From positions 16,271 through 46,900 of the forward strand of contig JAJQFX010000230.1 of assembly GCA_021200895.1 (NCBI GenBank): a stretch of 30,630 nucleotides of DNA, read 5' to 3'. Below, in pieces: positions 23,527 to 30,630 of this stretch. Each line of letters begins with the position of its first letter. The stretch's first letter is position 1. The stretch is from Clostridiales bacterium (GTDB lineage: Bacteria; Bacillota; Clostridia; Oscillospirales; Oscillospiraceae). Under the pieces are notes generated by a model that had not been told where the DNA came from, did not search any database, and saw only the letters and a list, made by a program, of their open reading frames with translations. The position numbers and the translations under genes were made by a program.

Positions 23527-26175
23527 ATGAAGCCATTTAGTGTCAATGAGCTGCGGGAAATGTACCTGCAATTCTTCGAGAGCAAGGGCCACCTGCGGCT
23601 GCCCAGCTTTTCCCTGGTGCCCCAGCACGACAAATCGTTGCTGCTCATCAACGCGGGTATGTCCCCCATGAAGCCCTGGTTCACCGGGGATGAAGTCCCG
23701 CCCCGCCGCCGGGTCACCACCTGCCAGAAGTGCATCCGCACCGGCGATATTGAGAACATCGGCAAAACTGCCCGCCACGGCACCTATTTTGAAATGCTGG
23801 GCAACTTCTCCTTTGGCGACTATTTCAAGAGCGAGGCCATCCACTGGGCCTGGGAGTTCCTGACCTCCCCGGACTGGGTGGGCATCGACCCGAATCGCCT
23901 GTATCCCTCCGTCTACCTGGAGGATGACGAGGCGTACCGCATCTGGAACGAGGAGATGGGCATTCCCAAGGAGCGCATCTTTAAGTTCGGCAAAGAGGAC
24001 AACTTCTGGGAGCATGGCTCCGGTCCCTGCGGCCCCTGCTCGGAGATTTACTATGACCGGGGGGCGAAATACGGCTGTGGCAAGCCGGGCTGCACTGTGG
24101 GCTGCGACTGTGACCGCTATATGGAGGTCTGGAACATCGTTTTCTCCCAGTTCGACAATGACGGGCACAACAATTACACCGAACTGAAGCAAAAGAACAT
24201 CGATACCGGTATGGGCCTGGAGCGCCTGGCCGTGGTCTGCCAGGGGGCGGACAGCCTGTTCGATACGGACACGGTCATGCACATCACCAATAAGGTCTCC
24301 GAAATCACCGGGGCCCACTATGGCGAGAGCGAGGAGAAGGATGTCTCCCTCCGCATCATCACCGACCATATCCGCTCCGCCACCATGATGATTTCCGACG
24401 GCGTGCTGCCCAGCAACGAGGGCCGGGGCTATGTCCTCCGCCGCCTGCTGCGCCGGGCCGCCCGCCATGGGCGGCTGTTGGGGGTGACGAAGCCCTTCCT
24501 GTACGAGGTCTGCGATACGGTCATCGAGGTCAACAAGTGCGAGTATACCGACCTGGTCTCCCGCCGGGATTATATCGTCCGCATCATCAAGATGGAGGAG
24601 GAGAGCTTTGGCCGCACCATCGATTCCGGCCTGAAAATCTTCGCCGAGATGTTGGACGCCCACAAGGCGAAGGGGGAGAGCGTGTTCTCCGGGGCGGACG
24701 CCTTCAAGCTGTACGACACCTACGGCTTCCCCATCGACCTGACCATTGAAATGTGCGCTGACGAGGGCATGACCGTGGACGAAGCGGCCTTCGCTGCCGA
24801 GATGGAGGCCCAGAAGGTGCGGGCCCGTGAGGCCCGGAAGGCCTTGGGCGACCTGGGCTGGGAGCGCATCGACCTGGGCGACATCGACAAGAACCCCACC
24901 GCCTTCCTGGGCTATACCGACAGCGCTGACACCGCCCGGGTGCTGGCCATCGTGGAGGACGACGAGGTGGCTGGTACCATCCGGGAGGGTCAGGAGGGCA
25001 TCCTGGTGCTGAACCAGACCCCGTTCTATGCGGAGATGGGCGGCCAGGTAGGCGACCAGGGCGTCATCACCTGCGGTGAAGCCTCCTTCGTGGTGACGGA
25101 CACGAAAAAAACCAAGGCGGGCAAGTACCTTCACTACGGCAAAATGACCGCCGGGGCCATCAGCGTGGATGATGAGGCGGTGGCCACCATTGACACAAAT
25201 CGCCGGGCAGCTATCAGCCGCGCCCACTCTGCCACCCACCTGATGCAGGCTGCCCTCCAGCAGGTGCTGGGGGATCATGTGCAGCAGGCTGGCTCCCTGG
25301 TTGAACCGGACTACCTCCGCTTTGACTTCACCCACTTCTCCGCCATCACGCAGGAGGAGCTGATGCAAATCGAGTCCATCGTCAACGACGCTATCCTGGC
25401 GGATATGCCCATTGAGACGAAGGAAATGCCCATTGAGGAAGCCAAAAAGCTGGGGGCCATGGCACTGTTCTCCGAGAAGTACGGTGACATTGTCCGGGTG
25501 GTCAACATGGGCGACGGCTACTCCATCGAGTTCTGCGGCGGCACGCACCTGAGCAATACGGCGAAAATCGGCTCCTTCCACATCACCAGTGAAGGCTCCA
25601 TCGCCTCCGGCGTCCGCCGCATCGAGGCCACGGTGGGCAAGCGCAACATTGACGCACTGCTGGAGCAGACGCGGAAGTTTGCCGAGGCAGCCGCCCTGTT
25701 CAAGGTCAAGCCCGACGAACTGAGCCAGCGCATCAGCGCCCAGCTCAGCGAGGCGCGGGAGCTGAAAAAGCAAATCGACCAGTATAAGGACAAGGAAGCG
25801 CTGGGCGAGGCCCGGGACTTCTTGGCCTCCGCCAAGGATGTGGGCAGCGTGAAGGTGCTGACCGCCAACCTGGGCGCTGTGGAGGTGGCCAACCTCCGCA
25901 AGATGGGCGACTTCCTGCGGGATAAGCAGCCCAGCGTAGTGGCCGTGCTGACCGCCGTGAACGGGGAGAAGATCTCCTTCCTGTGCGTTTGCGGCAAGGA
26001 CGCGGTGAAGGCCGGTGTCAAGGCGGGCGATGTCATCAAGGCCGTGACTAAGATCTGCGGCGGCAGCGGCGGCGGCAAGCCGGATTCCGCCATGGGCGGC
26101 GGCAAGGACAAGCTGAAAATCGACGACGCCCTGGCCGCTGTGGATGATTTTGTATCGGAAAAGCTGGGCCTGTAA
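23527..26175 (+). CDS. alaS: Alanyl-tRNA synthetase
   Basis: An 882-residue full-length enzyme. The N-terminal class II catalytic domain starts FSVNELREMYLQFFESKGH, with motif 2 around RTGDIENIGKTARHGTYFEMLGNFSFGDYFK. The editing domain carries the zinc-binding H567/H571 (HSATH) and C670/H674 (CGGTH), which clear Ser- and Gly-tRNA-Ala. The C-terminal DHHA1 domain ends with the glycine-rich KICGGSGGGKPDSAMGGG. ATG at 23527 is chosen because TTGGAGG lies nine bases upstream; the open frame begins a few codons earlier without a site. Controlled by the T-box leader. Confidence 0.98.
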   Translation: MKPFSVNELREMYLQFFESKGHLRLPSFSLVPQHDKSLLLINAGMSPMKPWFTGDEVPPRRRVTTCQKCIRTGDIENIGKTARHGTYFEMLGNFSFGDYFKSEAIHWAWEFLTSPDWVGIDPNRLYPSVYLEDDEAYRIWNEEMGIPKERIFKFGKEDNFWEHGSGPCGPCSEIYYDRGAKYGCGKPGCTVGCDCDRYMEVWNIVFSQFDNDGHNNYTELKQKNIDTGMGLERLAVVCQGADSLFDTDTVMHITNKVSEITGAHYGESEEKDVSLRIITDHIRSATMMISDGVLPSNEGRGYVLRRLLRRAARHGRLLGVTKPFLYEVCDTVIEVNKCEYTDLVSRRDYIVRIIKMEEESFGRTIDSGLKIFAEMLDAHKAKGESVFSGADAFKLYDTYGFPIDLTIEMCADEGMTVDEAAFAAEMEAQKVRAREARKALGDLGWERIDLGDIDKNPTAFLGYTDSADTARVLAIVEDDEVAGTIREGQEGILVLNQTPFYAEMGGQVGDQGVITCGEASFVVTDTKKTKAGKYLHYGKMTAGAISVDDEAVATIDTNRRAAISRAHSATHLMQAALQQVLGDHVQQAGSLVEPDYLRFDFTHFSAITQEELMQIESIVNDAILADMPIETKEMPIEEAKKLGAMALFSEKYGDIVRVVNMGDGYSIEFCGGTHLSNTAKIGSFHITSEGSIASGVRRIEATVGKRNIDALLEQTRKFAEAAALFKVKPDELSQRISAQLSEARELKKQIDQYKDKEALGEARDFLASAKDVGSVKVLTANLGAVEVANLRKMGDFLRDKQPSVVAVLTAVNGEKISFLCVCGKDAVKAGVKAGDVIKAVTKICGGSGGGKPDSAMGGGKDKLKIDDALAAVDDFVSEKLGL

Positions 26176-26225
26176 GCCCGGCAGAAACGAAACGCGATAA
26201 AGCACGATAGAAAGGAGCGTAAACA

Positions 26226-26561
26226 ATGGATTGTCTGTTCTGTGCCATTGCCAGTGGCGAAATCCCCTCCAATAAGGTGTATGAGGACGACCAGTGCCTG
26301 GCCTTCTACGACCTGGACCCCCAGGCCCCGGTACACTTCCTGGTGATTCCCAAGACTCATATCGAGTCTGTGGGCGCTATCACGCCGGAGAACTCCCCGG
26401 TGGTGGCCCACTGCTTTGAGGTGATTGCTCAGTGCGCCAAACAGCTGGGGTTCACCGACTTCCGGGTGGTGTCCAACTGCGGCGAGCAGGCGGGGCAGAG
26501 CGTGAAGCACCTGCACTTTCACGTTCTGGCCGGGCGGGATATGACCTGGCCTCCGGGCTGA
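26226..26561 (+). CDS. HIT family nucleotide hydrolase (HinT-like)
   Basis: A 111-residue histidine triad protein. It opens CLFCAIASGEIPSNKVYEDD and carries the triad H95-x-H97-x-H99 (VKHLHFHVLAG). Bacterial HinT proteins hydrolyse AMP-N-linked compounds such as aminoacyl-adenylates, which fits its place 50 bases after alaS. AAAGGAG precedes the ATG. Length is normal and a strong terminator follows. Confidence 0.93.
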   Translation: MDCLFCAIASGEIPSNKVYEDDQCLAFYDLDPQAPVHFLVIPKTHIESVGAITPENSPVVAHCFEVIAQCAKQLGFTDFRVVSNCGEQAGQSVKHLHFHVLAGRDMTWPPG

Positions 26562-26571
26562 GAAACAAGTT

Positions 26572-26610
26572 ACGGCGATATGCCCGTTTCGGGCATATCG
26601 CCGTTTTTTT
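26572..26610 (+). terminator. Terminator of the alaS-HIT transcript
   Basis: A fifteen-base stem ACGGCGATATGCCCG/CGGGCATATCGCCGT with a TTT loop is followed by seven T. It may partly terminate the opposing hxlR transcript as well. Confidence 0.92.
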
Positions 26611-26646
26611 AATAGATGCAGTGGAGGGAGCAGCAGGGGAGCGCTG

Positions 26647-27003
26647 TCACTGACCGTTCTGGGCCTTATATTGGGTGCCCCACTCCCACATGGCATCCAG
26701 AATAGGCTTCAGGCTGTACCCCAGGTCGGTCAGGGTGTACTCCACATGGGGCGGCACCTCGGGGAATACGGTGCGAATGACAAGGCCGCTCTCCTCCATC
26801 TGCCGCAGCTGGGCCGTCAGCACCTTCTGGGAGACGTGGCCGATGGATTTTTTCAGTTCCCCGAATCGCTTTGTGCCAGGCATCAGGTCGCGGAGAATCA
26901 GCACCTTCCACTTGTCGCTAATCAGCATCAAAGTTGTCTCCACCGGGCAGGCAGGCAGTTCCTTGGCTTGCGTGGTCTGGATGTCTTTTGCTTGTTCCAT
27001 CAT
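26647..27003 (-). CDS. HxlR family transcriptional regulator
   Basis: A 118-residue winged helix-turn-helix protein. The family pattern is clear: CPVETTLMLISDKWKVLILRDLMPGTKRFGELKKSIGHVSQKVLTAQLRQMEESGLVIRTVFPEVPPHVEYTLTDLG. C19, in the first helix region, is the position used for thiol redox sensing in HxlR/YodB-type regulators. AGGAGG lies five bases before the first ATG; a second ATG follows directly. It diverges from a flavodoxin-fold gene, and the space between holds two near-identical operators, so it probably represses itself and that gene until its cysteine reacts with an electrophile or oxidant. Confidence 0.93.
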   Translation of the reverse strand: MMEQAKDIQTTQAKELPACPVETTLMLISDKWKVLILRDLMPGTKRFGELKKSIGHVSQKVLTAQLRQMEESGLVIRTVFPEVPPHVEYTLTDLGYSLKPILDAMWEWGTQYKAQNGQ

Positions 27004-27027
27004 AAATGCCTCCTGTGGTTTCTGTTT

Positions 27028-27061
27028 GGTAACTATAACACAATATTGTGCTTACTTTACA
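27028..27061. promoter_or_regulatory. HxlR operator copy 1
   Basis: A 34-base element centred on the palindrome CACAATATTGTG (27039-27050), flanked by GGTAACT and TACTT. It matches copy 2 at 30 of 34 positions. It lies about 12-45 bases after the predicted hxlR start, so a bound protein would block autotranscription. Confidence 0.8.
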
Positions 27062-27079
27062 AATTATCTGTACAGCCTT

Positions 27080-27108
27080 ATTATAAAGCCAGCGGAAGGG
27101 AATTGCAA
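27080..27108 (-). promoter_or_regulatory. Promoter of hxlR
   Basis: On the minus strand, TTGCAA (27108-27103) and a perfect TATAAT (27085-27080) are 17 bases apart. Transcription would start near 27073. Confidence 0.75.
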
Positions 27109-27170
27109 GATGATTCCGATCAAATCGTCTCCCGAAGCGCAGAAAATCGGCCAGCGCATGGTTTCCTGCC

Positions 27171-27204
27171 GGTAACTTTACCACAATATTGTGCGTACTT
27201 CACA
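27171..27204. promoter_or_regulatory. HxlR operator copy 2
   Basis: The second 34-base copy, with CACAATATTGTG at 27182-27193, exactly 143 bases from copy 1. Its right end overlaps the -35 box of the flavoprotein promoter, a repressor position. Confidence 0.8.
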
Positions 27205-27227
27205 GGCTGCCGAACTGCTGGTATAAT
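27199..27227 (+). promoter_or_regulatory. Promoter of the flavodoxin-fold gene
   Basis: TTCACA (27199-27204) and a perfect TATAAT (27222-27227) are 17 bases apart. The -35 box overlaps operator copy 2. Confidence 0.8.
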
Positions 27228-27280
27228 AAAACCAGTTAAGAAGGAACCCTTACAGAACTAATTTTTTGGAGGTCATCATT

Positions 27281-27850
27281 ATGAAAAAGGTACTTATCAT
27301 CAACGCAAGCAAGCGCCGCAACGGCAACTCCCATGCGCTGGCGAAGAGATTCGCCGAGCAGCTGGAGGAGAAGGCTGAGGTCACGACTTTTAACATCGGT
27401 GAGCAGGATGTGCGTGTGTGCCTTGCCTGTGACGGCTGCAAGCGTCAGCACACCCCCAACTGCGTCCAGAAGGATGACTTCACCGCTCTGATTCCCGCCA
27501 TTGACAGCTGCGACGCCATGCTGCTCCTGTCTCCTGTCCATTGGGATCAGTTCCCCGCCCAGCTGAAGGCTTTCCTGGATCGCACCTACTCCTTCATGGA
27601 CTTCTCTCAGCCTGATATGTCCATGGCTACCCGCAAGGACAAGAAGCTGGCCGGTTACTTCTGTGCTGGCTTCGGCCCCGTGGATGTTTACACCCAGATG
27701 GTGGAGACCAACTTGAAGAGCTTCGCCACTGCCGGCTTCCGGGATTACAAGGCCTATGTGGCTGGCAATGCCAACGTCCCCGGCTCCGTCATGGAGAGCG
27801 AGGACGCCATGAAGGCCGCCGACGAAATGGCCGCCTGGCTCATTGGCTAA
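27281..27850 (+). CDS. Iron-sulfur-flavoprotein-like flavodoxin family reductase
   Basis: A 189-residue flavodoxin-fold protein, opening KKVLIINASKRRNGNSHALAKRF, which is the FMN phosphate loop. LLLSPVHWDQFPAQLKAFLDRT is the second conserved flavin region. A compact cysteine motif C47-x2-C50-x2-C53-x7-C61 matches the [4Fe-4S] motif of archaeal iron-sulfur flavoproteins. The likely role is NAD(P)H- or ferredoxin-dependent reduction of quinones, nitro-compounds or oxygen species. ATG at 27281 is chosen because GGAGG lies eight bases upstream. Divergent from hxlR and probably repressed by it. Confidence 0.88.
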   Translation: MKKVLIINASKRRNGNSHALAKRFAEQLEEKAEVTTFNIGEQDVRVCLACDGCKRQHTPNCVQKDDFTALIPAIDSCDAMLLLSPVHWDQFPAQLKAFLDRTYSFMDFSQPDMSMATRKDKKLAGYFCAGFGPVDVYTQMVETNLKSFATAGFRDYKAYVAGNANVPGSVMESEDAMKAADEMAAWLIG

Positions 27851-27951
27851 TTGATACCGTTCCACGTCCTTTCTGAAAGCCGTCCAAACGCAGCAGCCTT
27901 CTCCGGTAGCCCATCTTACGAGTCCTGGAGTTCAGGAAGCGCGTCAGTTTG

Positions 27952-27994
27952 GAGCGCCCGGCGGTCAAAATGCGCTGTCGGGCGTTCTATTTTA
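27952..27994 (+). terminator. Terminator after the flavodoxin-fold gene
   Basis: Arms GAGCGCCCG (27952-27960) and CGGGCGTTC (27979-27987), pairing with one G-U, are followed by TATTTTA. It separates the HxlR-controlled gene from the next operon. Confidence 0.6.
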
Positions 27995-28019
27995 GCAGGA
28001 CGGAGGAGGTTCCTATCGT

Positions 28020-28628
28020 ATGAATAAGAACAGTTATCTAAAGCTGCTGGTGGAAGACATCCATTCCGCCACTGTTGCCACCATCGGCGCAGACGGCCAT
28101 CCCCAGACCCGCACCATTGACATGATGCTGTGGGACGATAAGGGCGTGTACTTCCTGACGGCCAGGGGCAAAGCCTTTTACACGCAGCTTATGGAGCAGA
28201 AGTACATCGCCCTTTCCGCCACGAAGGACAAAAAGAGCGTGTCTCTGCGGGGAAAGGTTCAGAACATCGGCAGCGAAAAGCTGGACGAAATGTTTGAAAA
28301 GAACCCCTATATGCAGGAAATTTACCCCGGCGATACCCGCGCTGCCCTGGAGGTATTCCGGCTGTACGAGGCCAACGGGGAATACTTCGACATCAGCGAC
28401 CCCGCCCATGTGACGCGGGACAGCATTGTGATAGGCCAGCCTCAAGCTGTGGTGAACGGCTATTTTGTGGGAAACGCCTGCATTGGCTGCAAGCGATGTT
28501 ACTCCGTCTGCCCGCAGAAGTGCATTGACATCTCCACAAAACCGGTAGTCATTGACCAGAGCCGCTGCCTCCGCTGCGGCCGCTGTGTGGAGATATGCCC
28601 GAAGCAGACCATTGAAAAGAGAGGATAA
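28020..28628 (+). CDS. PNPOx-like flavin-binding protein fused to a 2[4Fe-4S] ferredoxin domain
   Basis: A 202-residue fusion. Residues 1-140 are a pyridoxamine-phosphate-oxidase-like split barrel that binds flavin (VATIGADGHPQTRTIDMMLWDDKGVYFLT). Residues 150-200 are a bacterial ferredoxin domain with two clusters: C154, C157, C160 and C164, and C183, C186, C189 and C193. It would pass electrons between low-potential ferredoxin chains and a flavin. The start has GGAGGAGG about ten bases upstream. Only two bases separate it from the macrodomain gene, so it is probably cotranscribed with the macrodomain and SirTM genes. Substrate unknown. Confidence 0.9.
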   Translation: MNKNSYLKLLVEDIHSATVATIGADGHPQTRTIDMMLWDDKGVYFLTARGKAFYTQLMEQKYIALSATKDKKSVSLRGKVQNIGSEKLDEMFEKNPYMQEIYPGDTRAALEVFRLYEANGEYFDISDPAHVTRDSIVIGQPQAVVNGYFVGNACIGCKRCYSVCPQKCIDISTKPVVIDQSRCLRCGRCVEICPKQTIEKRG

Positions 28629-28630
28629 CT

Positions 28631-29404
28631 ATGGCCCAGGACGAACGCAGACTATATTTAATCAAGGCGCTGCTTGCGGAGGATAGCCGCTATCAGGGGA
28701 TGGACATACCCGCCGATGCGCCCCAGCAAAAGCGGCTCCTCCGGGCGCTGTTCAATGTGCGGATGCCGAAGCCGGTCAGCATGGAGTTCCTGGAAGTGCA
28801 GGACGCTTATTTGCAGGAGGAGACCCGGCAGAGAGGAATTACAGATTTATCTGACTTGACGCCGGTGCAGGATGGCATCTATCTCTGGCAGGGGGACATT
28901 ACGACGCTGCGCTGCGGCGCGATTGTCAACGCTGCCAATTCGCAAATGCTGGGCTGCTTCTGCCCGAATCATGGCTGCATTGATAACGCCATTCACACCT
29001 ATGCAGGTGTTCAGCTTCGCGCTGCCTGCGCAGAACTGATGGCGCGTCAAGGACATGAAGAAGAAACTGGCGCGGCAAAACTCACACCTGCATTTAATCT
29101 CCCCTGTGACTATGTACTCCACACCGTCGGCCCCATCATTGGCCACTGGCTGACCGGCAGGGACAAGGAACTGCTGGCCTCCTGCTACCGCTCCTGCCTG
29201 GAGCTTGCGGAGCAGAATGGAATCCAAAGCGTCGCGTTCTGCTGCATCTCCACCGGGGAATTTCACTTTCCCAACGGGAAAGCGGCAGAAATCGCGGTCA
29301 ATACCGTGAAGGACTACAGGGAGCAGACCCACAGCAAAATCGAGGTGATTTTCAATGTTTTTAAGGCCATCGACTTACAAATCTACCGAAACTTACTCGG
29401 ATAA
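28631..29404 (+). CDS. Zinc-type macrodomain, protein-ADP-ribose hydrolase
   Basis: A 257-residue protein. A helical N-terminal region (1-80) precedes the macrodomain, which has LWQGDITTLRCGAIVNAANSQMLG with the ADP-ribose-binding Asp, and CVLHTVGP-like YVLHTVGPI. The loop C109, C111, H114 and C116 (GCFCPNHGCIDNAIH) is the cysteine/histidine signature of the zinc-dependent macrodomains found beside SirTM genes. These remove ADP-ribose from the protein modified by SirTM. Its 3' end overlaps the SirTM gene by 50 bases in another frame. Two bases separate it from the PNPOx-ferredoxin gene. Confidence 0.92.
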   Translation: MAQDERRLYLIKALLAEDSRYQGMDIPADAPQQKRLLRALFNVRMPKPVSMEFLEVQDAYLQEETRQRGITDLSDLTPVQDGIYLWQGDITTLRCGAIVNAANSQMLGCFCPNHGCIDNAIHTYAGVQLRAACAELMARQGHEEETGAAKLTPAFNLPCDYVLHTVGPIIGHWLTGRDKELLASCYRSCLELAEQNGIQSVAFCCISTGEFHFPNGKAAEIAVNTVKDYREQTHSKIEVIFNVFKAIDLQIYRNLLG

Positions 29405-30221
29405 TATCGCCCGGCTGAAACACGAACTGGAGACGGCGGACGCCATCGTCATTGGCGCAGGGGCGGGCCTTTCCACTTCGGCAGGCATGAGTTACAGCGG
29501 GGAGCGGTTTGAGAAATATTTCTCGGACTTTCACAGAAAATATGGCATCACCGATATGTATTCCGGCGGCTTCTATCCCTTTGGCACGCTGGAGGAATAC
29601 TGGGCGTGGTGGTCCCGCCATATCCTGGTCAACCGCTACGAGGCGGGGGCAGGGAAGCCCTACACCGATTTGCTGGAGCTGGTGAAGGGCAAGGATTATT
29701 TCGTGCTGACCACCAACGTAGACCATCAATTCCAGCTTGCCGGGTTCGATAAGAAGCGGCTGTTCTATACGCAGGGGGATTACGGCCTGTGGCAATGCTC
29801 CAAGCCCTGCCATCACAAGACCTATGACAATGAAGCAGCCGTCCGGCAGATGGTCAAAGAGCAGAAGGACATGAAGATCCCATCGGAGCTGATTCCCCGC
29901 TGTCCGGTCTGCGGCGCACCCATGAATGTGAATCTGCGCTGCGATGATACGTTCGTGGAGGACGAGGGGTGGCATGCTGCGTCAGAGCGCTATTCGCTGT
30001 TCCTCCGCCGCCACCAGCGCATGAGGACGCTGTTTCTTGAGTTGGGCACAGGCATGAACACGCCTGGCATCATAAAGTTCAGCTTCTGGCGCATGGTGCA
30101 CGAGTGGCCGGACGCGACGTATGCCTGCATCAATCTGAATGAAGCCTATGCCCCGGATGAAATAGGGAAAAAATCCATCTGCATCAATGATGATATTGGA
30201 AAAGTGTTGGAGAAACTGTAA
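29355..30221 (+). CDS. SirTM-class sirtuin (protein ADP-ribosyltransferase)
   Basis: A 288-residue class M sirtuin. The NAD-binding motif is IVIGAGAGLSTSAGMSYSGERFEKYF (33-55). N121 lies in TTNVDHQF. Canonical sirtuins have His-Gly at the catalytic position, but here it is Q140-G (TQGDYG), as in SirTM, which ADP-ribosylates instead of deacylating. The zinc site is C148, C152, C183 and C186. GAGGTGA lies six bases before the ATG, within the macrodomain gene. Known SirTM operons also encode a GcvH-like protein and LplA2, the lipoylated target system; neither is in this window. Confidence 0.94.
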   Translation: MFLRPSTYKSTETYSDNIARLKHELETADAIVIGAGAGLSTSAGMSYSGERFEKYFSDFHRKYGITDMYSGGFYPFGTLEEYWAWWSRHILVNRYEAGAGKPYTDLLELVKGKDYFVLTTNVDHQFQLAGFDKKRLFYTQGDYGLWQCSKPCHHKTYDNEAAVRQMVKEQKDMKIPSELIPRCPVCGAPMNVNLRCDDTFVEDEGWHAASERYSLFLRRHQRMRTLFLELGTGMNTPGIIKFSFWRMVHEWPDATYACINLNEAYAPDEIGKKSICINDDIGKVLEKL

Positions 30222-30247
30222 CCTATAATCTGAACAGGTAACAGCAA

Positions 30248-30292
30248 CCGGCAGGTCATCACAGAAATTGTGGCGACCTGCCGGACTTTTTT
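30248..30292 (+). terminator. Terminator of the SirTM operon
   Basis: A ten-base stem CCGGCAGGTC/GACCTGCCGG is followed by ACTTTTTT. It lies 27 bases after the SirTM stop codon. Confidence 0.9.
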
Positions 30293-30296
30293 ATCC

Positions 30297-30422
30297 TTAA
30301 GCCTGCCTTGAACGTTCACATTCTTCTCGAATCATATTTACAAACGCTGTTGCCTCATGGGTTAAACTGTTAAGGTCATTTACCCCTACTATGCGAAGGA
30401 AAATTGCATGGAATGTCTTGCG
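30297..30422 (-). pseudogene. Remnant of a LysR-type regulator C-terminus (probable)
   Basis: A 41-codon open stretch ends in a clean stop and reads RKTFHAIFLRIVGVND then LNSLTHEATAFVNMIREE. This resembles the last 40 residues of LysR-type effector domains, where a strand is followed by a final helix with aFvxxI. A stop codon lies directly upstream, there is no start codon, and the region is AT-richer than its neighbours. It is probably a decayed gene end; the family assignment is tentative. Confidence 0.4.
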
Positions 30423-30445
30423 TTACACGTCATTTGTGGTATAAT
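30418..30445 (+). promoter_or_regulatory. Possible extended -10 promoter
   Basis: TTGCGT (30418-30423) and a perfect TATAAT (30440-30445) preceded by TGG are 16 bases apart. It would transcribe rightward out of the window. Confidence 0.5.
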
Positions 30446-30512
30446 TGATAAGAAATGGTTCCCCTCTTCCTGCCCAGAAACGCCCCTGACAGTGGCTGGG
30501 GAGGGTGGTTTT

Positions 30513-30566
30513 ATGCATGATTCATTTTATCGTTTCGTATCATCAACGCATAGCTTATCAAATTAG
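30513..30566 (+). CDS. Possible 17-codon leader ORF
   Basis: ATG to TAG encodes MHDSFYRFVSSTHSLSN. A GGGGAGGG ribosome-like site lies about eight bases upstream and the promoter above is 70 bases upstream. There is no homology to judge it by. It could be a leader peptide of a gene outside the window, or chance. Confidence 0.2.
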   Translation: MHDSFYRFVSSTHSLSN

Positions 30567-30630
30567 CAAAGGACAGAGAAGGTTGAAACATTGTAATCTA
30601 AGCATGATACCCCAAAAGGGCGCACAAAAC

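Larger units (their letters stand above)
30293..30630. other. AT-rich region at the right edge
   Basis: No full gene is visible in the last 338 bases. It holds the probable LysR remnant (minus strand), a possible promoter and a tiny ORF. Base composition drops clearly below that of the rest of the window, consistent with decayed or transferred DNA. Confidence 0.5.

Noticed and set aside
23116..26226. A 1036-codon open frame on the minus strand across alaS and its leader
   Set aside because: It is the antisense shadow of alaS, with His/Gly/Val-rich composition typical of GC-rich antisense frames, and it runs through the T-box.
1..30630. CRISPR arrays, transposases or prophage genes
   Set aside because: No regularly spaced repeats, transposase motifs or phage structural genes were seen on either strand.

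Overview
The window looks like chromosomal DNA from a GC-rich anaerobic Firmicute, most likely a gut Clostridia member of the Oscillospiraceae type. This is inferred from strong AGGAGG ribosome sites, a T-box leader on alaS, a ModA lipoprotein with a Ser/Ala-rich linker, a HxlR/flavodoxin pair and a SirTM/macrodomain pair. No phage, insertion sequence or CRISPR array was seen.

Layout: (1) 1-445 has two tandem identical tRNA-Val(GAC) genes (the first cut by the window edge) and several terminators. (2) 445-4927, minus strand, is a plant-glycan pair: a GH43 enzyme followed by a membrane-anchored, domain-permuted GH3 beta-glucosidase-like gene that is broken by an in-frame TGA and a one-base frameshift. 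(3) 5304-14541, plus strand, is centred on a three-subunit molybdenum hydroxylase of the xanthine dehydrogenase family (FAD, 2Fe-2S and Mo subunits). It is preceded by an XdhC-type maturation protein translationally coupled to a cysteine desulfurase, then by a CpXC protein, a small unknown protein, a Crp/Fnr regulator and an SUMF1-like protein, and it is followed by a four-helix membrane protein. (4) 14617-23049, minus strand, is a ten-gene molybdenum cofactor and molybdate uptake operon: modE-like, histidine phosphatase-HD fusion, MoeA-like, moaC, moaA, MOSC-Mog fusion, modA, modB, modC and mocA. (5) 23222-26610 holds a T-box-controlled alaS and a HIT protein. (6) 26647-30221 is a redox and ADP-ribosylation region: hxlR diverging from an iron-sulfur-flavoprotein-like gene across two near-identical operators, then a PNPOx-ferredoxin fusion, a zinc-type macrodomain and a SirTM sirtuin in a tight operon. 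(7) 30293-30630 is AT-richer and holds a remnant of a probable LysR-type gene and a possible promoter.

Regions 3 and 4 read as one physiological unit. ModABC imports molybdate, MoaA/MoaC/Mog/MoeA build the cofactor, MocA would convert it to the cytosine dinucleotide form, XdhC plus the desulfurase would sulfurate it, and the hydroxylase uses it. MPT synthase (MoaD/MoaE) and MoeB are not in the window. A TGTT-N8-AACA palindrome occurs both at the modE-like promoter and upstream of the hydroxylase operon, suggesting shared control. The least described part is the SirTM/macrodomain operon, which lacks GcvH-L and LplA2 in this window and instead carries a PNPOx-ferredoxin protein.
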